NCBI GenBank assembly: GCA_024742355.1
Contig: JANSYM010000001.1
Span: forward strand, 1 to 64,000
Direction of reading: 5' to 3'
Length of the DNA stretch: 64,000 nucleotides
Source of the DNA: Hyphomonadaceae bacterium
GTDB lineage: Bacteria > Pseudomonadota > Alphaproteobacteria > Caulobacterales > Hyphomonadaceae
Position 1 is the first letter of the stretch; each line of letters opens with the position of its first letter. The notes under the pieces are model-generated. The model made no database searches, was not told where the DNA came from, and saw nothing but the letters and a program-made list of their open reading frames with translations. Both the position numbers and the translations under genes were made by a program. Shown piece by piece: positions 1-8,709 of this stretch.

Positions 1-159
1 GGTCCAGCATGGGATCTTGCCGCAAGGACGGGGAGAGATGTTTTCGCTCCCGATCTTCACAGCACGCCCGGGTGATGGACTGCCCAGACCGGGCTGGGCA
101 GAGCGTCGACGAGAGCGTGGTCGACGCGTAATGTCTCCTCCTGACCCAAAACAGACATT
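1..159 (+). repeat. Dispersed intergenic repeat, copy 1 (cut by the window edge)
   Basis: By ungapped hand alignment about 135 of 159 bases match the reverse complement of 9969-10127. Over the first 113 bases, 102 match. The core contains a hairpin with 8-bp arms, CTGCCCAG (80-87) and CTGGGCAG (94-101), around ACCGGG, then two GTCGAC sites. The other copy continues beyond the base that aligns with position 1, so this copy probably extends left of the window. An open reading frame crosses it but shows no protein-like features, so I treat it as non-coding. Confidence 0.85.
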
Positions 160-254
160 CTATCCCAACTCTTTTGCGTCAGCACGCCCCTATGCCACCC
201 TTGCTCTCCTTCCAACTTTCGCTACACATGTAACCAGTCCGGGGAGGAACCAAG

Positions 255-1028
255 ATGTTGCGATCAAGTCTGGCCAGCCTGACTCTGCTCACGCTGTGTG
301 GGTGCGCCATCGCGCCCGCGCCTGCCCCTGCCGCGCCGATCACCCTCACGGCGACGGCCGCGGACGGTGTCACGGTCTACGGCACGGCGAGCTTTGCCGC
401 GCTCCCGGACAGCGCGCCGCTGATCGTGCTGTTCCACCAGGGCGGCTCGAATGCGCGCGCCGAATATGAGCCACTCGTTCCCTGGCTCAACGAGAACGGC
501 TTTCGCACCATTGCCTGGGACCTGCGCGTCGGCGGCGACATTTATGGTCTCAACAATCGCACCGCCGATGCAAGGTTGCCGGTCAAGCCAAGCTCGTACT
601 GTGAAGGCTTTCCCGACATGCACGCCGCCCTCGACACGTCGCTGGAACACACGGCCTCAAATGAGGCGATCATCTGGGGCAGTTCCTATTCCGGCGCGCT
701 GGTCTTTCACCTGGCCGCAGAGGCCCCGGACAAGATCAGCCGCGTGATTTCTGCCTCGCCGGCCAATGGCCCGCCTATGGTCGATTGCCTGCCGCAGGCG
801 CGCCTCGATGAGTTGCAGACCCCCGCCTTCGTCCTCAGCCCGCGCATGGAAATGAAAGCGGACGAGGATTTCGAAAACAAGGCGCGGTTCGAAGCTGCGG
901 GTGTCGCCTTCATGATCGTCGAAGACGGCATTCACGGCTCGTCCATGCTGGTCGATGAACGCACGGAAGCAGACATGTCGGCCGCCCGCGCGGCGGTGAT
1001 AGACTGGCTCAGCGCCGATCCGTCCTAG
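255..1028 (+). CDS. Alpha/beta-hydrolase fold lipoprotein
   Basis: A 257-residue protein. The N-terminus is a lipoprotein signal with a Leu-Cys-Gly-Cys lipobox, so Cys17 is the expected lipidation site and the protein should be membrane-anchored outside the cytoplasm. A Pro/Ala-rich linker precedes an alpha/beta-hydrolase core with an oxyanion-type HQGG turn near 61, a nucleophile elbow GSSYSG at 142-147 (Ser144 likely) and a candidate catalytic His227. The start at 255 follows GGGGAGG at 241-247. The 3' end overlaps the convergent pseudouridine synthase gene by four bases. Substrate is not predictable; esterase or peptidase activity is an inference from the fold. Confidence 0.8.
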   Translation: MLRSSLASLTLLTLCGCAIAPAPAPAAPITLTATAADGVTVYGTASFAALPDSAPLIVLFHQGGSNARAEYEPLVPWLNENGFRTIAWDLRVGGDIYGLNNRTADARLPVKPSSYCEGFPDMHAALDTSLEHTASNEAIIWGSSYSGALVFHLAAEAPDKISRVISASPANGPPMVDCLPQARLDELQTPAFVLSPRMEMKADEDFENKARFEAAGVAFMIVEDGIHGSSMLVDERTEADMSAARAAVIDWLSADPS

Positions 1029-2026
1029 ACGAACAAGTCCAGCGGATCGCGGCCGGCTTCGCTTTCCAGGAAACCGAGCGTCTCGAAGGTCTGTTTCATC
1101 GTATCCGAAAGCGGCGCCTGGACGGTGAGCGGCTTGCCCGACTTGCGCGGAATGACCAGTGCGCGGGCGTGCAGATGCAGCCCCTTAGCGACGCCTTGTG
1201 GCACCTCGCGCCGGGTTTCGTATTTGTCATCACCAAGAATACTGGTGCCAAGCTCATGCATGTGGAAGCGCAGCTGGTGCATACGTCCGGTCGACGGCTT
1301 CAGCGCGACCCAGGCCGCGCGCCGGGCGGCGGTCGAGACGGTGACGTAATCGGTGATGGCGTGTTTGGAGATCTTGTCGCCATGGGCGCCGAGGATCATC
1401 CGTTCGCGGCCCTCTTCATCGCGGCCCTTGCGCATCCATGAGCGCAGCTGTCCGGCCGGCGGGTGCGGCACGCCAACCGTGACGGCCCAATAGACCTTGT
1501 CCATGTCGCGCGAGTGAAACAGGTCGCCCAGCCGCGACGCAGCTGCCGGATGCTTGGCAATGACCAGCAGGCCGGACGTCGCCTTGTCGAGCCGGTGCAC
1601 GAGGCGCGGACGATGCTCACCATCCGAGAGGGCGTCGAGCATGCCATCAATATGCCGCCCGCCTTGCTTGGTGCCGCCCTGTACGGCGATGTCCGCCGGT
1701 TTGTTGAGCACGAACATCTCGTCATCCTCGTGCAGGATGAGCGGCTTCAGGAAGGCCAGCGCCTTGGCATTCGGCTTTTTCGGCGCGCTCCATGGCGTGT
1801 CGGAGTCTTTCGAGACCTTGGATGTGAAAGGCGGCAGGCGTACGGCCATGCCGGCCTCAAGCCGCGTATTGGCTTTCGCGCGCGCACCATCGACGCGGAT
1901 CTGGCCGGTGCGCAGCAACTTCTCAAGCTCGCCCTGAGTCATCGGCATGCGCCGCTTGACCCAGCGATCGAGGCGGACCCCGCCTTCCTTGTCGCTGACC
2001 GTCTCGGTGATCACTTGCCGGCTCAT
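1025..2026 (-). CDS. rluC: RluA-family 23S rRNA pseudouridine synthase (RluC/RluD type)
   Basis: A 333-residue protein with an N-terminal S4 RNA-binding domain (about 16-75) followed by the RluA-type catalytic domain. The signature HRLDKATSG places the catalytic Asp at 147. Such enzymes isomerise specific uridines of large-subunit rRNA to pseudouridine. The S4 domain and length fit RluC/RluD rather than RluA; which 23S positions are modified cannot be read from sequence, so the symbol is approximate. The ATG at 2026 overlaps the stop codon of the upstream crcB gene in an ATGA arrangement, which points to translational coupling. Confidence 0.88.
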   Translation of the reverse strand: MSRQVITETVSDKEGGVRLDRWVKRRMPMTQGELEKLLRTGQIRVDGARAKANTRLEAGMAVRLPPFTSKVSKDSDTPWSAPKKPNAKALAFLKPLILHEDDEMFVLNKPADIAVQGGTKQGGRHIDGMLDALSDGEHRPRLVHRLDKATSGLLVIAKHPAAASRLGDLFHSRDMDKVYWAVTVGVPHPPAGQLRSWMRKGRDEEGRERMILGAHGDKISKHAITDYVTVSTAARRAAWVALKPSTGRMHQLRFHMHELGTSILGDDKYETRREVPQGVAKGLHLHARALVIPRKSGKPLTVQAPLSDTMKQTFETLGFLESEAGRDPLDLFV

Positions 2027-2406
2027 GATAGCAACCTCTTCAATGCGAGGAGGCCGACGGCGAAACTGGCAATTGCGCCGGCCATGTTGAGACTGGCAAA
2101 CAGGACAGCTTTCATCACCTCACCGGTCATGAACATATCGGCCGTGTCGCGCGAGAAAGCCGAGAAGGTCGTAAACGCGCCCATCATGCCCACACCGACC
2201 AGCAGCCAGAGCGTATTTTCGATCGCCAGCTCGCGGCTGGCCAACCAGCCCATCAGCGCGCCCAGAATGAAACTGCCGACGACATTCACAAACAGCGTCG
2301 CCCAGGCACCGGATACACCGCCATGCGCGGTAAAGGCGAGTCCCACGCCATACCGCATCGACGCCCCAATCGCGCCGCCAAGAGCCACTAAGAGAAATCC
2401 GTTCAT
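2023..2406 (-). CDS. crcB: Fluoride exporter CrcB/Fluc
   Basis: A 127-residue, very hydrophobic protein with four predicted transmembrane helices. It has the family's N-terminal GGAIGASMRYG-type loop and the FTTFSAFS signature near 80. Fluc channels are dual-topology dimers that let fluoride leave the cytoplasm passively. The gene lies immediately upstream of, and overlaps, the pseudouridine synthase gene on the same strand, an arrangement seen in other alphaproteobacteria. I looked for a fluoride riboswitch in the 128-bp leader and did not see one. Confidence 0.9.
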   Translation of the reverse strand: MNGFLLVALGGAIGASMRYGVGLAFTAHGGVSGAWATLFVNVVGSFILGALMGWLASRELAIENTLWLLVGVGMMGAFTTFSAFSRDTADMFMTGEVMKAVLFASLNMAGAIASFAVGLLALKRLLS

Positions 2407-2534
2407 CGCAGCGGCATAGAGGGTTTTGAAAACGAGCGAAAGAGCGATGCGGCAGGCATGGGCGTCAGGGCTGGGACAGACGGGGACATTTGGTCAGAAT
2501 TCATCGAGACGTGCGCCTCAGGCGGACAAAGCGG

Positions 2535-3149
2535 TCAATCTGTCGTGAACATCACTGATTTAATGAGCTCACTCACAGCGGTTTTGCTCTGCGCTTGATT
2601 CCCGGCGTCCAGCAAAGTCATCTCGGGCTCGAAGCTAAACATCGAGCCCGCAATTGCGATGATTGTATAATAGAGCATCGTTGGATCGCCTGGTCGTACA
2701 GTGCCCTGCTTTTGACCTTCCCGAATAAGGTCGCGTGTGGGTTCGAAGAATCGACGCAGGTGGGTGTCGACCATCCAGGACAGGCGATCGGACTCGCATC
2801 GCCCCTCAAGCGTCATTAACCGGTGCAGATCGGGATCCCGCGCACAGATCTGAATGAACGCATCAATACTCGCCGAAAGTCTGTCTTTGACTGAGGTCTC
2901 TTCATTCTGGAGGCTTGCGATACTCAAGTCGCCGACGGACGCGAACATGTGATCCATGACGGCACGCCACAACGCATCCTTAGACTCAAAATGGTAGAGC
3001 AGAAGACTCTGCGCCACTCCCGCATGATCAGCGATTTGCCGGGTGCTCGTGCCTTCAAACCCAGCGATTGCAAACCGCTCTTTCGCTGCATCGATGATGC
3101 GCGATCGAGCTGATTGCGATTCCGGTTTAGATCGTGGTTTTGCACTCAT
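2535..3149 (-). CDS. TetR/AcrR-family transcriptional regulator
   Basis: A 204-residue protein with an N-terminal TetR helix-turn-helix (about 15-62). The recognition part contains TRQIADHAGVAQSLLLYHF. The C-terminal ligand-binding and dimerisation domain is divergent, and the ligand is not predictable. The gene is transcribed away from the oxidoreductase gene at 3233. The 83-bp divergent intergenic region holds two strong palindromes, so this protein most likely represses itself and the plus-strand operon 3233-6325. The ATG at 3149 leaves room for the whole HTH domain. Confidence 0.88.
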   Translation of the reverse strand: MSAKPRSKPESQSARSRIIDAAKERFAIAGFEGTSTRQIADHAGVAQSLLLYHFESKDALWRAVMDHMFASVGDLSIASLQNEETSVKDRLSASIDAFIQICARDPDLHRLMTLEGRCESDRLSWMVDTHLRRFFEPTRDLIREGQKQGTVRPGDPTMLYYTIIAIAGSMFSFEPEMTLLDAGNQAQSKTAVSELIKSVMFTTD

Positions 3150-3175
3150 GGTCTCGAAGGCTCCTTTCCCCCACT

Positions 3176-3222
3176 CTTGATCAATTGATCAGGATATGCA
3201 ACATCCTGATCGATCGATCAGG
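3176..3222. promoter_or_regulatory. Two tandem palindromic operators for the divergent TetR regulator
   Basis: CCTGATCGATCGATCAGG at 3205-3222 is a perfect 18-bp palindrome. CTTGATCAATTGATCAGG at 3176-3193 is a related site whose inner 14 bp are perfectly symmetric. The centres are 29 bp apart. Both lie between the divergent starts at 3149 and 3233, the usual place for TetR operators. That this TetR protein binds them is inference. Confidence 0.8.
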
Positions 3223-3232
3223 AATCGCTTCC

Positions 3233-4366
3233 ATGACTCTCTCGAGCGGAGAATTCAATTTTACCCGACTGGAACGCGTGCGTTGGGGCGTGCCCGCGCT
3301 GGCGGCTGTTTTGGAAGAGGTAGAAAAACGACAGGCAGGCCGCGTACTCGTCGTCACATCGCCGTCTCTTCGCCGGCAATCTGACGTGCCCGATACAATC
3401 GTGCGGGACTTAGCGAGCCGATGCGTCGGCGTGTTTGATCGATTAAAGCCTCACACACCCATTTCGTGTGTGTTGGATCTGTATCAAACGGTGATAGGCG
3501 CCAACGCGGATTTGATTGTCACGCTCGGTGGCGGCACCCCTATCGATACGGCAAAAGCCGTCATCGCAATGATGGCGGCAGGCGTCACCGACCCAATGGA
3601 CGTGGCTGATCGCGAGAACAATTGGCAGACCCTGCCCATCCGGCAAATCGCGTGTCCAACGACGCTATCCGGCGCTGAATTTTCCGATCTCGCAGGACTT
3701 ACCGATCCGCAAACCAATATCAAACACGGTGTATCCGGCATCGGGATCGGACCAGCGACGGTCGTGCTCGACCCAGACCTCGCAAGCGGGACACCCGCCC
3801 ACCTGTGGACATCCACAGGCATACGTGCCGTCGACCACGCCATAGAGACGGTTTGCTCGATTGCGGCAACGCCATTCACAGATTGTTTGGCGCTGGACGC
3901 TCTTTCATCGCTTTCACGAGCGCTCCGAAAAACAAATCTGGACCCGCAGGACAAGAGCGCGCGCTTAGAAGCACAACTCGCGGTTTGGATGGCGTCCGCC
4001 GGTCTCGATCGCACGCCTTATGGCGCCAGCCATGGCATCGGACACCAGCTCGGTGCGGTTGCCGGTTTGCCCCACGGCGTCTGTTCATGCGTGATGCTTC
4101 CTGCCGTTTTGGACTGGAATCGAACACATAACGGCGCTGCGCAGGACAAAATTGCGAAAAGGCTGAACGCCGAGAACGCCGCCAATGGCGTCCGCGCACT
4201 CGTCGCCGAGCTCGGATTACCCGGGCGACTTTCCGATGCCGGCGTCGCACGCACACACCTTCCTGAGATCGCTCAAAAGTCGCTTTCTAATCGCTGGGTG
4301 AAAACGAATCCGCGCCCCATCGAAACCGCCGACCAGATTCTCGAAATTCTTGAAGCCGCCTATTGA
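3233..4366 (+). CDS. Iron-containing alcohol dehydrogenase / maleylacetate reductase-like oxidoreductase
   Basis: A 377-residue group III dehydrogenase fold. The N-terminal half carries the NAD(P)-binding GGGTPIDTAKA motif. The C-terminal helical domain has ASHGIGHQLG and LPHGVCSCVMLP, corresponding to the His metal-ligand region of the family. Where classical iron alcohol dehydrogenases have DAxxH, this protein has RAVDH, so the first Asp ligand seems replaced, as in maleylacetate reductase-like members. I chose the ATG at 3233 because it lies after both operator palindromes; the frame is open back to 3134 through the regulatory region. It is first gene of a likely four-gene operon. The substrate is unknown. 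Confidence 0.78.
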   Translation: MTLSSGEFNFTRLERVRWGVPALAAVLEEVEKRQAGRVLVVTSPSLRRQSDVPDTIVRDLASRCVGVFDRLKPHTPISCVLDLYQTVIGANADLIVTLGGGTPIDTAKAVIAMMAAGVTDPMDVADRENNWQTLPIRQIACPTTLSGAEFSDLAGLTDPQTNIKHGVSGIGIGPATVVLDPDLASGTPAHLWTSTGIRAVDHAIETVCSIAATPFTDCLALDALSSLSRALRKTNLDPQDKSARLEAQLAVWMASAGLDRTPYGASHGIGHQLGAVAGLPHGVCSCVMLPAVLDWNRTHNGAAQDKIAKRLNAENAANGVRALVAELGLPGRLSDAGVARTHLPEIAQKSLSNRWVKTNPRPIETADQILEILEAAY

Positions 4367-4377
4367 GGACCCAAAAC

Positions 4378-5199
4378 ATGTTGATGGAAACCCACCGCTT
4401 GAATGAGCTGCATGCGTTCCGTTTCGTGCCTGAAACTGAAGCCAAATACGCAATCGTCATTTCCCATGGCCTGGCCAGTCATGGCGGTATCTATGATGTG
4501 TTTTGTGAGTATCATGCAGCCAAGGGCGTCGACATCTGGAGCTATGACGCGCCCGGACATGGACGCTCGACCACAAATCGACCACGCGGCACCTGGACCA
4601 TGGCGGAATGGGCTCAAGCGAGCCGAGATTGGTCTGCGCACGTTAAAAACCTGACTGGGCTTCCCGTCTTTACACTTGGCTCCAGCCTGGGCGTGGCCGC
4701 GGCCATCTCCGCCATTGACGCGCCATCAGTAACCGGAACAATCTGTATGGGTTCGCCTGCTGTGCCGGGAAGCCCGGGCGTGAAAATGCTGGGTCCTTAT
4801 TGGCGCAGTGACGAGGTCGAGCAAATGCTAAACACGCTCGGCCGTGCGGCCCGGCTCGATATTCCAACCTTTTTCGATTTCGACGAAGATTACGGGTACA
4901 AAGGCGCCAAAGAGCAGAAGATGAAAGACCCCTGGAATACCTGGTCCTATGACCTGGCATCCTGGGCATCGCTTTTTCAGTATGACCCACCTGTTCTCGC
5001 GGACAATACAAAACCGGTTTTGTACGCGGCCGGAGAGAAAGACCCGTCATTTGCCCCAGACGTCATCAAGATGGCGGCAAGCGCAATCGGCGGTCCGGTA
5101 GAAGTCAAGATTTTCGAGAATGCAGGCCACCAGCTTATGCTGTTTCATACGGCCGAATTTTCCGACGCCGTCCACAATTTCTGCCTTGCCAACATTTAA
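4378..5199 (+). CDS. Alpha/beta hydrolase, monoacylglycerol-lipase-like (serine aminopeptidase S33 group)
   Basis: A 273-residue cytoplasmic hydrolase-fold protein. It shows the oxyanion-loop SHGLASHGG, the strand-turn YDAPGHGRS, a nucleophile elbow LGSSLG and a C-terminal NAGHQL with the likely catalytic His. The Asp is probably in GEKDPSF. The start at 4378 is set by GAGG at 4365-4368, which overlaps the stop of the previous gene; the frame is also open to a TTG at 4363. The 11-base spacing to the dehydrogenase and 17 bases to the VOC gene indicate one transcript. It probably cleaves an ester in the module's pathway; the compound cannot be named. Confidence 0.82.
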   Translation: MLMETHRLNELHAFRFVPETEAKYAIVISHGLASHGGIYDVFCEYHAAKGVDIWSYDAPGHGRSTTNRPRGTWTMAEWAQASRDWSAHVKNLTGLPVFTLGSSLGVAAAISAIDAPSVTGTICMGSPAVPGSPGVKMLGPYWRSDEVEQMLNTLGRAARLDIPTFFDFDEDYGYKGAKEQKMKDPWNTWSYDLASWASLFQYDPPVLADNTKPVLYAAGEKDPSFAPDVIKMAASAIGGPVEVKIFENAGHQLMLFHTAEFSDAVHNFCLANI

Positions 5200-5216
5200 C
5201 CCCCAGGGAGCGCGCT

Positions 5217-5903
5217 ATGCCGAGAGCCAATGGCCTACACCACCTCGCCGTCTCAACCGGAGACATGAAATCACAGATCGAGTTCTTCACGGATGTGCTC
5301 GGCATGGAGCTTGTCGCTTTGTATTGGATGCACGGTGTAGACGGCGCCTGGCATGGGTTTTTGAGGCTAAATGAAACGGCCGCCATTGCGTTCGTCTTCA
5401 GCGATCAGATCAAAGAGACCGAACCAGTGAAGAATGTCTCCTATGCCGGCAACCCTGCTGAACCATCGGCACCTGGGACGATGCAGCACCTCGCTCTGAA
5501 CGTCGACTCTATGGCGGATCTCCTCAACATGCGCGACCGTATTCGTTCGCGCGGCATACCAGTATTTGGGCCTATCCATCACGGGTTTTGTTCGTCAATC
5601 TATTTTGCGGGGCCTGAGAACCTGGCTTTGGAAATTGCCACTTCCGGCGGTGTGGAGCACCCACTTTCAGCCGAAACCTGGATCGACAAAGAAGTGCAGG
5701 CACTCGCTGGCATTTCTGATGAAGAGTTGCAGCGTTTCACCAATCCAGCTCCCTATGAAGGTGACGATGGGGCACTTCCGCAGCCCGAATATGATCCTTC
5801 GAAGCCGCACCAGGAATACCCGGACGGTGTCTATGAAATGATGCTGCAGACCCCTGACGACGTGCTGACCGAACAGGCCAGCGAACCGACGCCGCCTAAC
5901 TAA
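5217..5903 (+). CDS. VOC-superfamily (glyoxalase/extradiol dioxygenase-like) protein
   Basis: A 228-residue protein with two paired beta-alpha-beta-beta-beta units of the vicinal-oxygen-chelate fold. Candidate metal ligands sit at the expected spots: GLHHLAVS near residue 8, MQHLALNV near 90, and LALEI near 140. The C-terminal ~75 residues are acidic and Pro-rich and fall outside the fold. AGGGAG-like bases precede the ATG at 5217. In an operon with a dehydrogenase and a hydrolase, a ring-cleaving dioxygenase or isomerase role is plausible, but glyoxalase-like functions are equally possible. Confidence 0.78.
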   Translation: MPRANGLHHLAVSTGDMKSQIEFFTDVLGMELVALYWMHGVDGAWHGFLRLNETAAIAFVFSDQIKETEPVKNVSYAGNPAEPSAPGTMQHLALNVDSMADLLNMRDRIRSRGIPVFGPIHHGFCSSIYFAGPENLALEIATSGGVEHPLSAETWIDKEVQALAGISDEELQRFTNPAPYEGDDGALPQPEYDPSKPHQEYPDGVYEMMLQTPDDVLTEQASEPTPPN

Positions 5904-5947
5904 TCCGCGCCTCCCGCTCAAACCGATACCCAAAGAAGAACCAGCTT

Positions 5948-6325
5948 ATGTCACAACTCCAACTTGCCGCGAACGTTGCGCTTTCGGCCTGCATCGCCAT
6001 TTCCATTCACAGCCTGTTCGAGCCGGTCAATATTCGCAAACGCGTCGCCGCTTTGAAAGCGCGCATGGCTGGCGAAACTTATGATGGCGAACTCAAATTG
6101 CCAATCACGCTGGATACGCCGATCAAAGCGGTGTTGTTCGGCGGTACTTTCATGCTCCTGATCGGTTTGATCGCATTCGCCGCGCTTTCGCAATTCAGCA
6201 TCTCACCAGTCTCAGCGTTGTGGGTGATCACGGGGATTCTGATCGGGAAAGAACTGATTAACACACTACAAGTCGACGCCTATCACGTGGAGATCGGCGA
6301 GGTCATCGATAGCGTGGCCGAGTAG
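5948..6325 (+). CDS. Unrecognised small membrane protein, last gene of the TetR-linked operon
   Basis: A 125-residue protein with three hydrophobic stretches (about 8-26, 57-80 and 86-103). A charged segment between the first two contains RKRVAALKARM. I recognise no family. It follows the VOC gene by 44 bases on the same strand and no terminator is visible between them, so co-transcription is likely. A role in substrate uptake or in anchoring the pathway enzymes is possible but unproven. Confidence 0.65.
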   Translation: MSQLQLAANVALSACIAISIHSLFEPVNIRKRVAALKARMAGETYDGELKLPITLDTPIKAVLFGGTFMLLIGLIAFAALSQFSISPVSALWVITGILIGKELINTLQVDAYHVEIGEVIDSVAE

Positions 6326-6463
6326 GTCGCCAGACCGAAACTTCATATTTCTACTCCGACATCAAACGCAGAATCCACACGTCCACGCGCCCCGATATTT
6401 CAACCACACCCATTTGACACCAACCCGCGCCGCTCGCATCCTCTGCGCGGGAGGAAATCACTC

Positions 6464-7126
6464 ATGTTCATTGGACACTATGGTGCCGCACTGGCGGCGC
6501 GGGCGGTGAAGCCGGCCATTCCGCTCTGGCAGCTCTTCGTGGCGGTGCAGCTGGTGGATTTTGCCTGGGCCGGACTGGTCCTGGCCGGGGTCGAGAAGTT
6601 TCGCGTCGCGCCGGGCTTCATGGAGGCGTCGATTCTCGATCTGCACCACATGCCCTATACGCATTCGCTTGTGGCCGTCGTGATCTGGTCGATTGCGGCC
6701 GGCGCCCTGTACGCAGCGCTCAGGCGCGGCGGTAAGGCGGTGACCGCCGGGGTGATTATTGGCCTTGCTGTGTTCTCACACTGGATCACGGACCTGATCG
6801 CCCATGGGCCTGACCTGGCCCTCTGGTTCGGCGGACCAAAAGTTGGTCTCGGTCTGTGGAACAGCCTGTTATGGACGCAGGTGGTCGAGATCGGCCTGTT
6901 GCTGATCGGCGGCGCGCTCTATCTCGCGCATACGAAACCGAAAGGCCCGGTCGGGCGGTTTGCGCCCTTCGGGTTGCTTGGCTTCATGCTGGCGCTTCAG
7001 GTCTACAATCACCTGCCAGTCGATCATCCGCCGGCCATTCCACAATTTGCGATCGTGGCGCTCATTGCGTTCACCTTGCTCGCCGTGCTGGCCTGGGCCA
7101 CGGACCGGACCCGCGAACCGGCTTAG
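6464..7126 (+). CDS. Integral membrane protein with conserved His/Asp motifs (YdjM/DUF457-like)
   Basis: A 220-residue protein with about six hydrophobic helices. The N-terminus begins FIGHYGAAL and continues through an Asp at VQLVDFAWAG, then HHMPYTHSL and SHWITDLIAH. This spacing of His and Asp residues resembles the YdjM/DUF457 group of putative membrane-bound metal-dependent hydrolases; enzymatic function has not been shown for most members. The start at 6464 is strongly supported by GGGAGGAAAT at 6449-6458. Its 3' end overlaps the convergent UPF0178 gene by four bases. Confidence 0.72.
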   Translation: MFIGHYGAALAARAVKPAIPLWQLFVAVQLVDFAWAGLVLAGVEKFRVAPGFMEASILDLHHMPYTHSLVAVVIWSIAAGALYAALRRGGKAVTAGVIIGLAVFSHWITDLIAHGPDLALWFGGPKVGLGLWNSLLWTQVVEIGLLLIGGALYLAHTKPKGPVGRFAPFGLLGFMLALQVYNHLPVDHPPAIPQFAIVALIAFTLLAVLAWATDRTREPA

Positions 7127-7587
7127 GTCTGCTGACGTTTCAAACGGTTGAGCGCCTCGTCCAGAGCCGAGAGGTAGCGCGACCGATCGGCCTTTGAGAA
7201 CGGCGCCGCGCCGCCAACCTGGTCGCCGCCCGCGCGCAGATCGGCCATGATTGCGCGGGTCGCGATGGCGCCGCCAATTGAGTTCTCGGTGAACGGTTTG
7301 CCGTTCGGTCCGAGCACAATTGCGCCTTTCTGCAGAGCTCGTTCGGCGAGCAGTATATCGGCCGTCACCACCACGCTGGCGTCATGTGCGAGCTCGACCA
7401 CATGATCATCAGCCGCATCAAACCCGTCGCTCACGGTGACATGCTTGATCAGCGGATGCGGCGGCACGCGGAGAAAACTGTTGCTGACCAGCGTAACCGG
7501 CACCTGATGGCGCAGCGCGACCTTATAGGTCTCGTCTTTGACCGGACAGGCATCTGCATCGATCAGGATGTCGATTTGCGCCGTCAC
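7123..7587 (-). CDS. UPF0178 (YaiI/YqxD) family protein
   Basis: About 154 residues. The N-terminal IDILIDADACPVKDE signature and the Asp/Ser pattern through VVTADILLAERAL identify the YaiI/YqxD family, whose fold is PIN/NYN-nuclease-like and whose biochemical role is uncertain. The start is ambiguous. A GTG at 7587 shares one base with the argF stop codon and brings the protein to family-like length; a GTG at 7602 adds five residues. The tight junction implies expression with argF. Confidence 0.82.
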   Translation of the reverse strand: MTAQIDILIDADACPVKDETYKVALRHQVPVTLVSNSFLRVPPHPLIKHVTVSDGFDAADDHVVELAHDASVVVTADILLAERALQKGAIVLGPNGKPFTENSIGGAIATRAIMADLRAGGDQVGGAAPFSKADRSRYLSALDEALNRLKRQQT

Positions 7588-8513
7588 TATTTGTACAGGC
7601 ACCAGCGCATGATGGCCTTTTGCGCGTGCAGGCGATTTTCCGCTTCGTCCCAGACCAGCGAGGCGGGGCCGTCAATAATCTCCGCATCCACTTCTTCACC
7701 GCGATGCGCCGGCAGGCAATGCAGGAATTTGGCGCCGCTCTGGGCGAGCTCCATCAGGTCGTCCGTCACGGCATAGGGATCGAGTTCGGCCAGACGCGCT
7801 TCGCCGTCCTTGTCACCCATGGAGACGAATGTATCGGTGATCACAACGTCCGCGCCCGCAACCGCTTCTTCGGCCGTATCGTAGAGGTCTATGCGCCCCT
7901 GCAAGTCGCGCGCGATGGCGACATCTTCTTCATCCGGCGCATAGCGATCCGGCGTCCCGATGGCGAACGAGAATCCAAATTTCGGCGCCGCGTGGATGAA
8001 GCTTGAACAGACATTATTGCCGTCGCCGACCCAGGCAAGACGGGCACCCTGAAGGTTAACGCCGCTCTCTTCCAGGGTCATCAGATCAGCCATGATCTGG
8101 CATGGGTGAGAGCGGTCGGTCAGACCATTAATGACCGGCACAGAGGCGGCTTCAGAAAACACTTCCAGGTCGCTGTGGCTGTTGGCGCGGAGCATCACCA
8201 TGTCGACATAGCGGCTGAGCACGCGGGCTGTGTCCTCAACCGTTTCGCCGCGGCCAAGCTGCATGTCAGTGGCCGTCGCGATGATCGAGTCGCCGCCAAG
8301 CTGGCGCATCGCGGCTTCAAAGCTGAACCGGGTCCGGGTCGAGTTCTTCTCGAAGATCATCGCCATTGTATGACCCTCGAGCGGCGCATCGCTGTCGACT
8401 CGCCCTTTCGGCCACCCTTGTCGGGCGCGTTTCATCGCATGTGCCTGATCCATAATGGCGCGCAGTTCGCTCGCTTCGAGCTGCCACAAGTCGATGAAAT
8501 GCCGATAGGTCAT
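7587..8513 (-). CDS. argF: Ornithine carbamoyltransferase
   Basis: A 308-residue enzyme of arginine biosynthesis that joins carbamoyl phosphate and ornithine to give citrulline. All three signatures are present: STRTRFSFE for carbamoyl phosphate, DRSHPCQ, and the ornithine-binding HCLPAHRG near the C-terminus. The ATG at 8513 is preceded on the minus strand by GGAGGGG, and the encoded start aligns with the usual N-terminus. The frame stays open upstream to 8657, but that extension shows no conservation-like features. argB of the same pathway is elsewhere in the window (32443-33342), so the pathway is dispersed. Confidence 0.95.
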   Translation of the reverse strand: MTYRHFIDLWQLEASELRAIMDQAHAMKRARQGWPKGRVDSDAPLEGHTMAMIFEKNSTRTRFSFEAAMRQLGGDSIIATATDMQLGRGETVEDTARVLSRYVDMVMLRANSHSDLEVFSEAASVPVINGLTDRSHPCQIMADLMTLEESGVNLQGARLAWVGDGNNVCSSFIHAAPKFGFSFAIGTPDRYAPDEEDVAIARDLQGRIDLYDTAEEAVAGADVVITDTFVSMGDKDGEARLAELDPYAVTDDLMELAQSGAKFLHCLPAHRGEEVDAEIIDGPASLVWDEAENRLHAQKAIMRWCLYK

Positions 8514-8709
8514 GAACCCCTCCGGGTGAAAAGGAAGCGGCGCTCTTAACGCATTTCCGCAGGGAAAGCTACTCAAACAAGAAATGTGCGCGATGCCCAA
8601 TGATCGCAGCAGGTCCATGCCGAAGGTCTGCTGAAAATGAACTGGCGCACCCCGCACAAGTTCAGTAGAGGCAGAGTCATTCTATCGACTTTGATTGAGG
8701 GCCATTCAA

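Noticed and set aside
17-469. Open frame across the left repeat
   Set aside because: Runs through non-coding repeat and overlaps the hydrolase gene in another frame; the equivalent frame in the other repeat copy is not conserved in sequence.
1463-2419. Long plus-strand frame (318 codons) opposite rluC and crcB
   Set aside because: It is the antisense of two well-supported genes, has no ribosome binding site and shows no protein motif; GC-rich antisense frames are often open.
2407-2534. Fluoride riboswitch upstream of crcB
   Set aside because: I could not find the conserved pseudoknot bases of the crcB motif in this leader.
8514-8657. 48-codon N-terminal extension of argF
   Set aside because: The ATG at 8513 has a strong ribosome binding site and gives the normal enzyme length.
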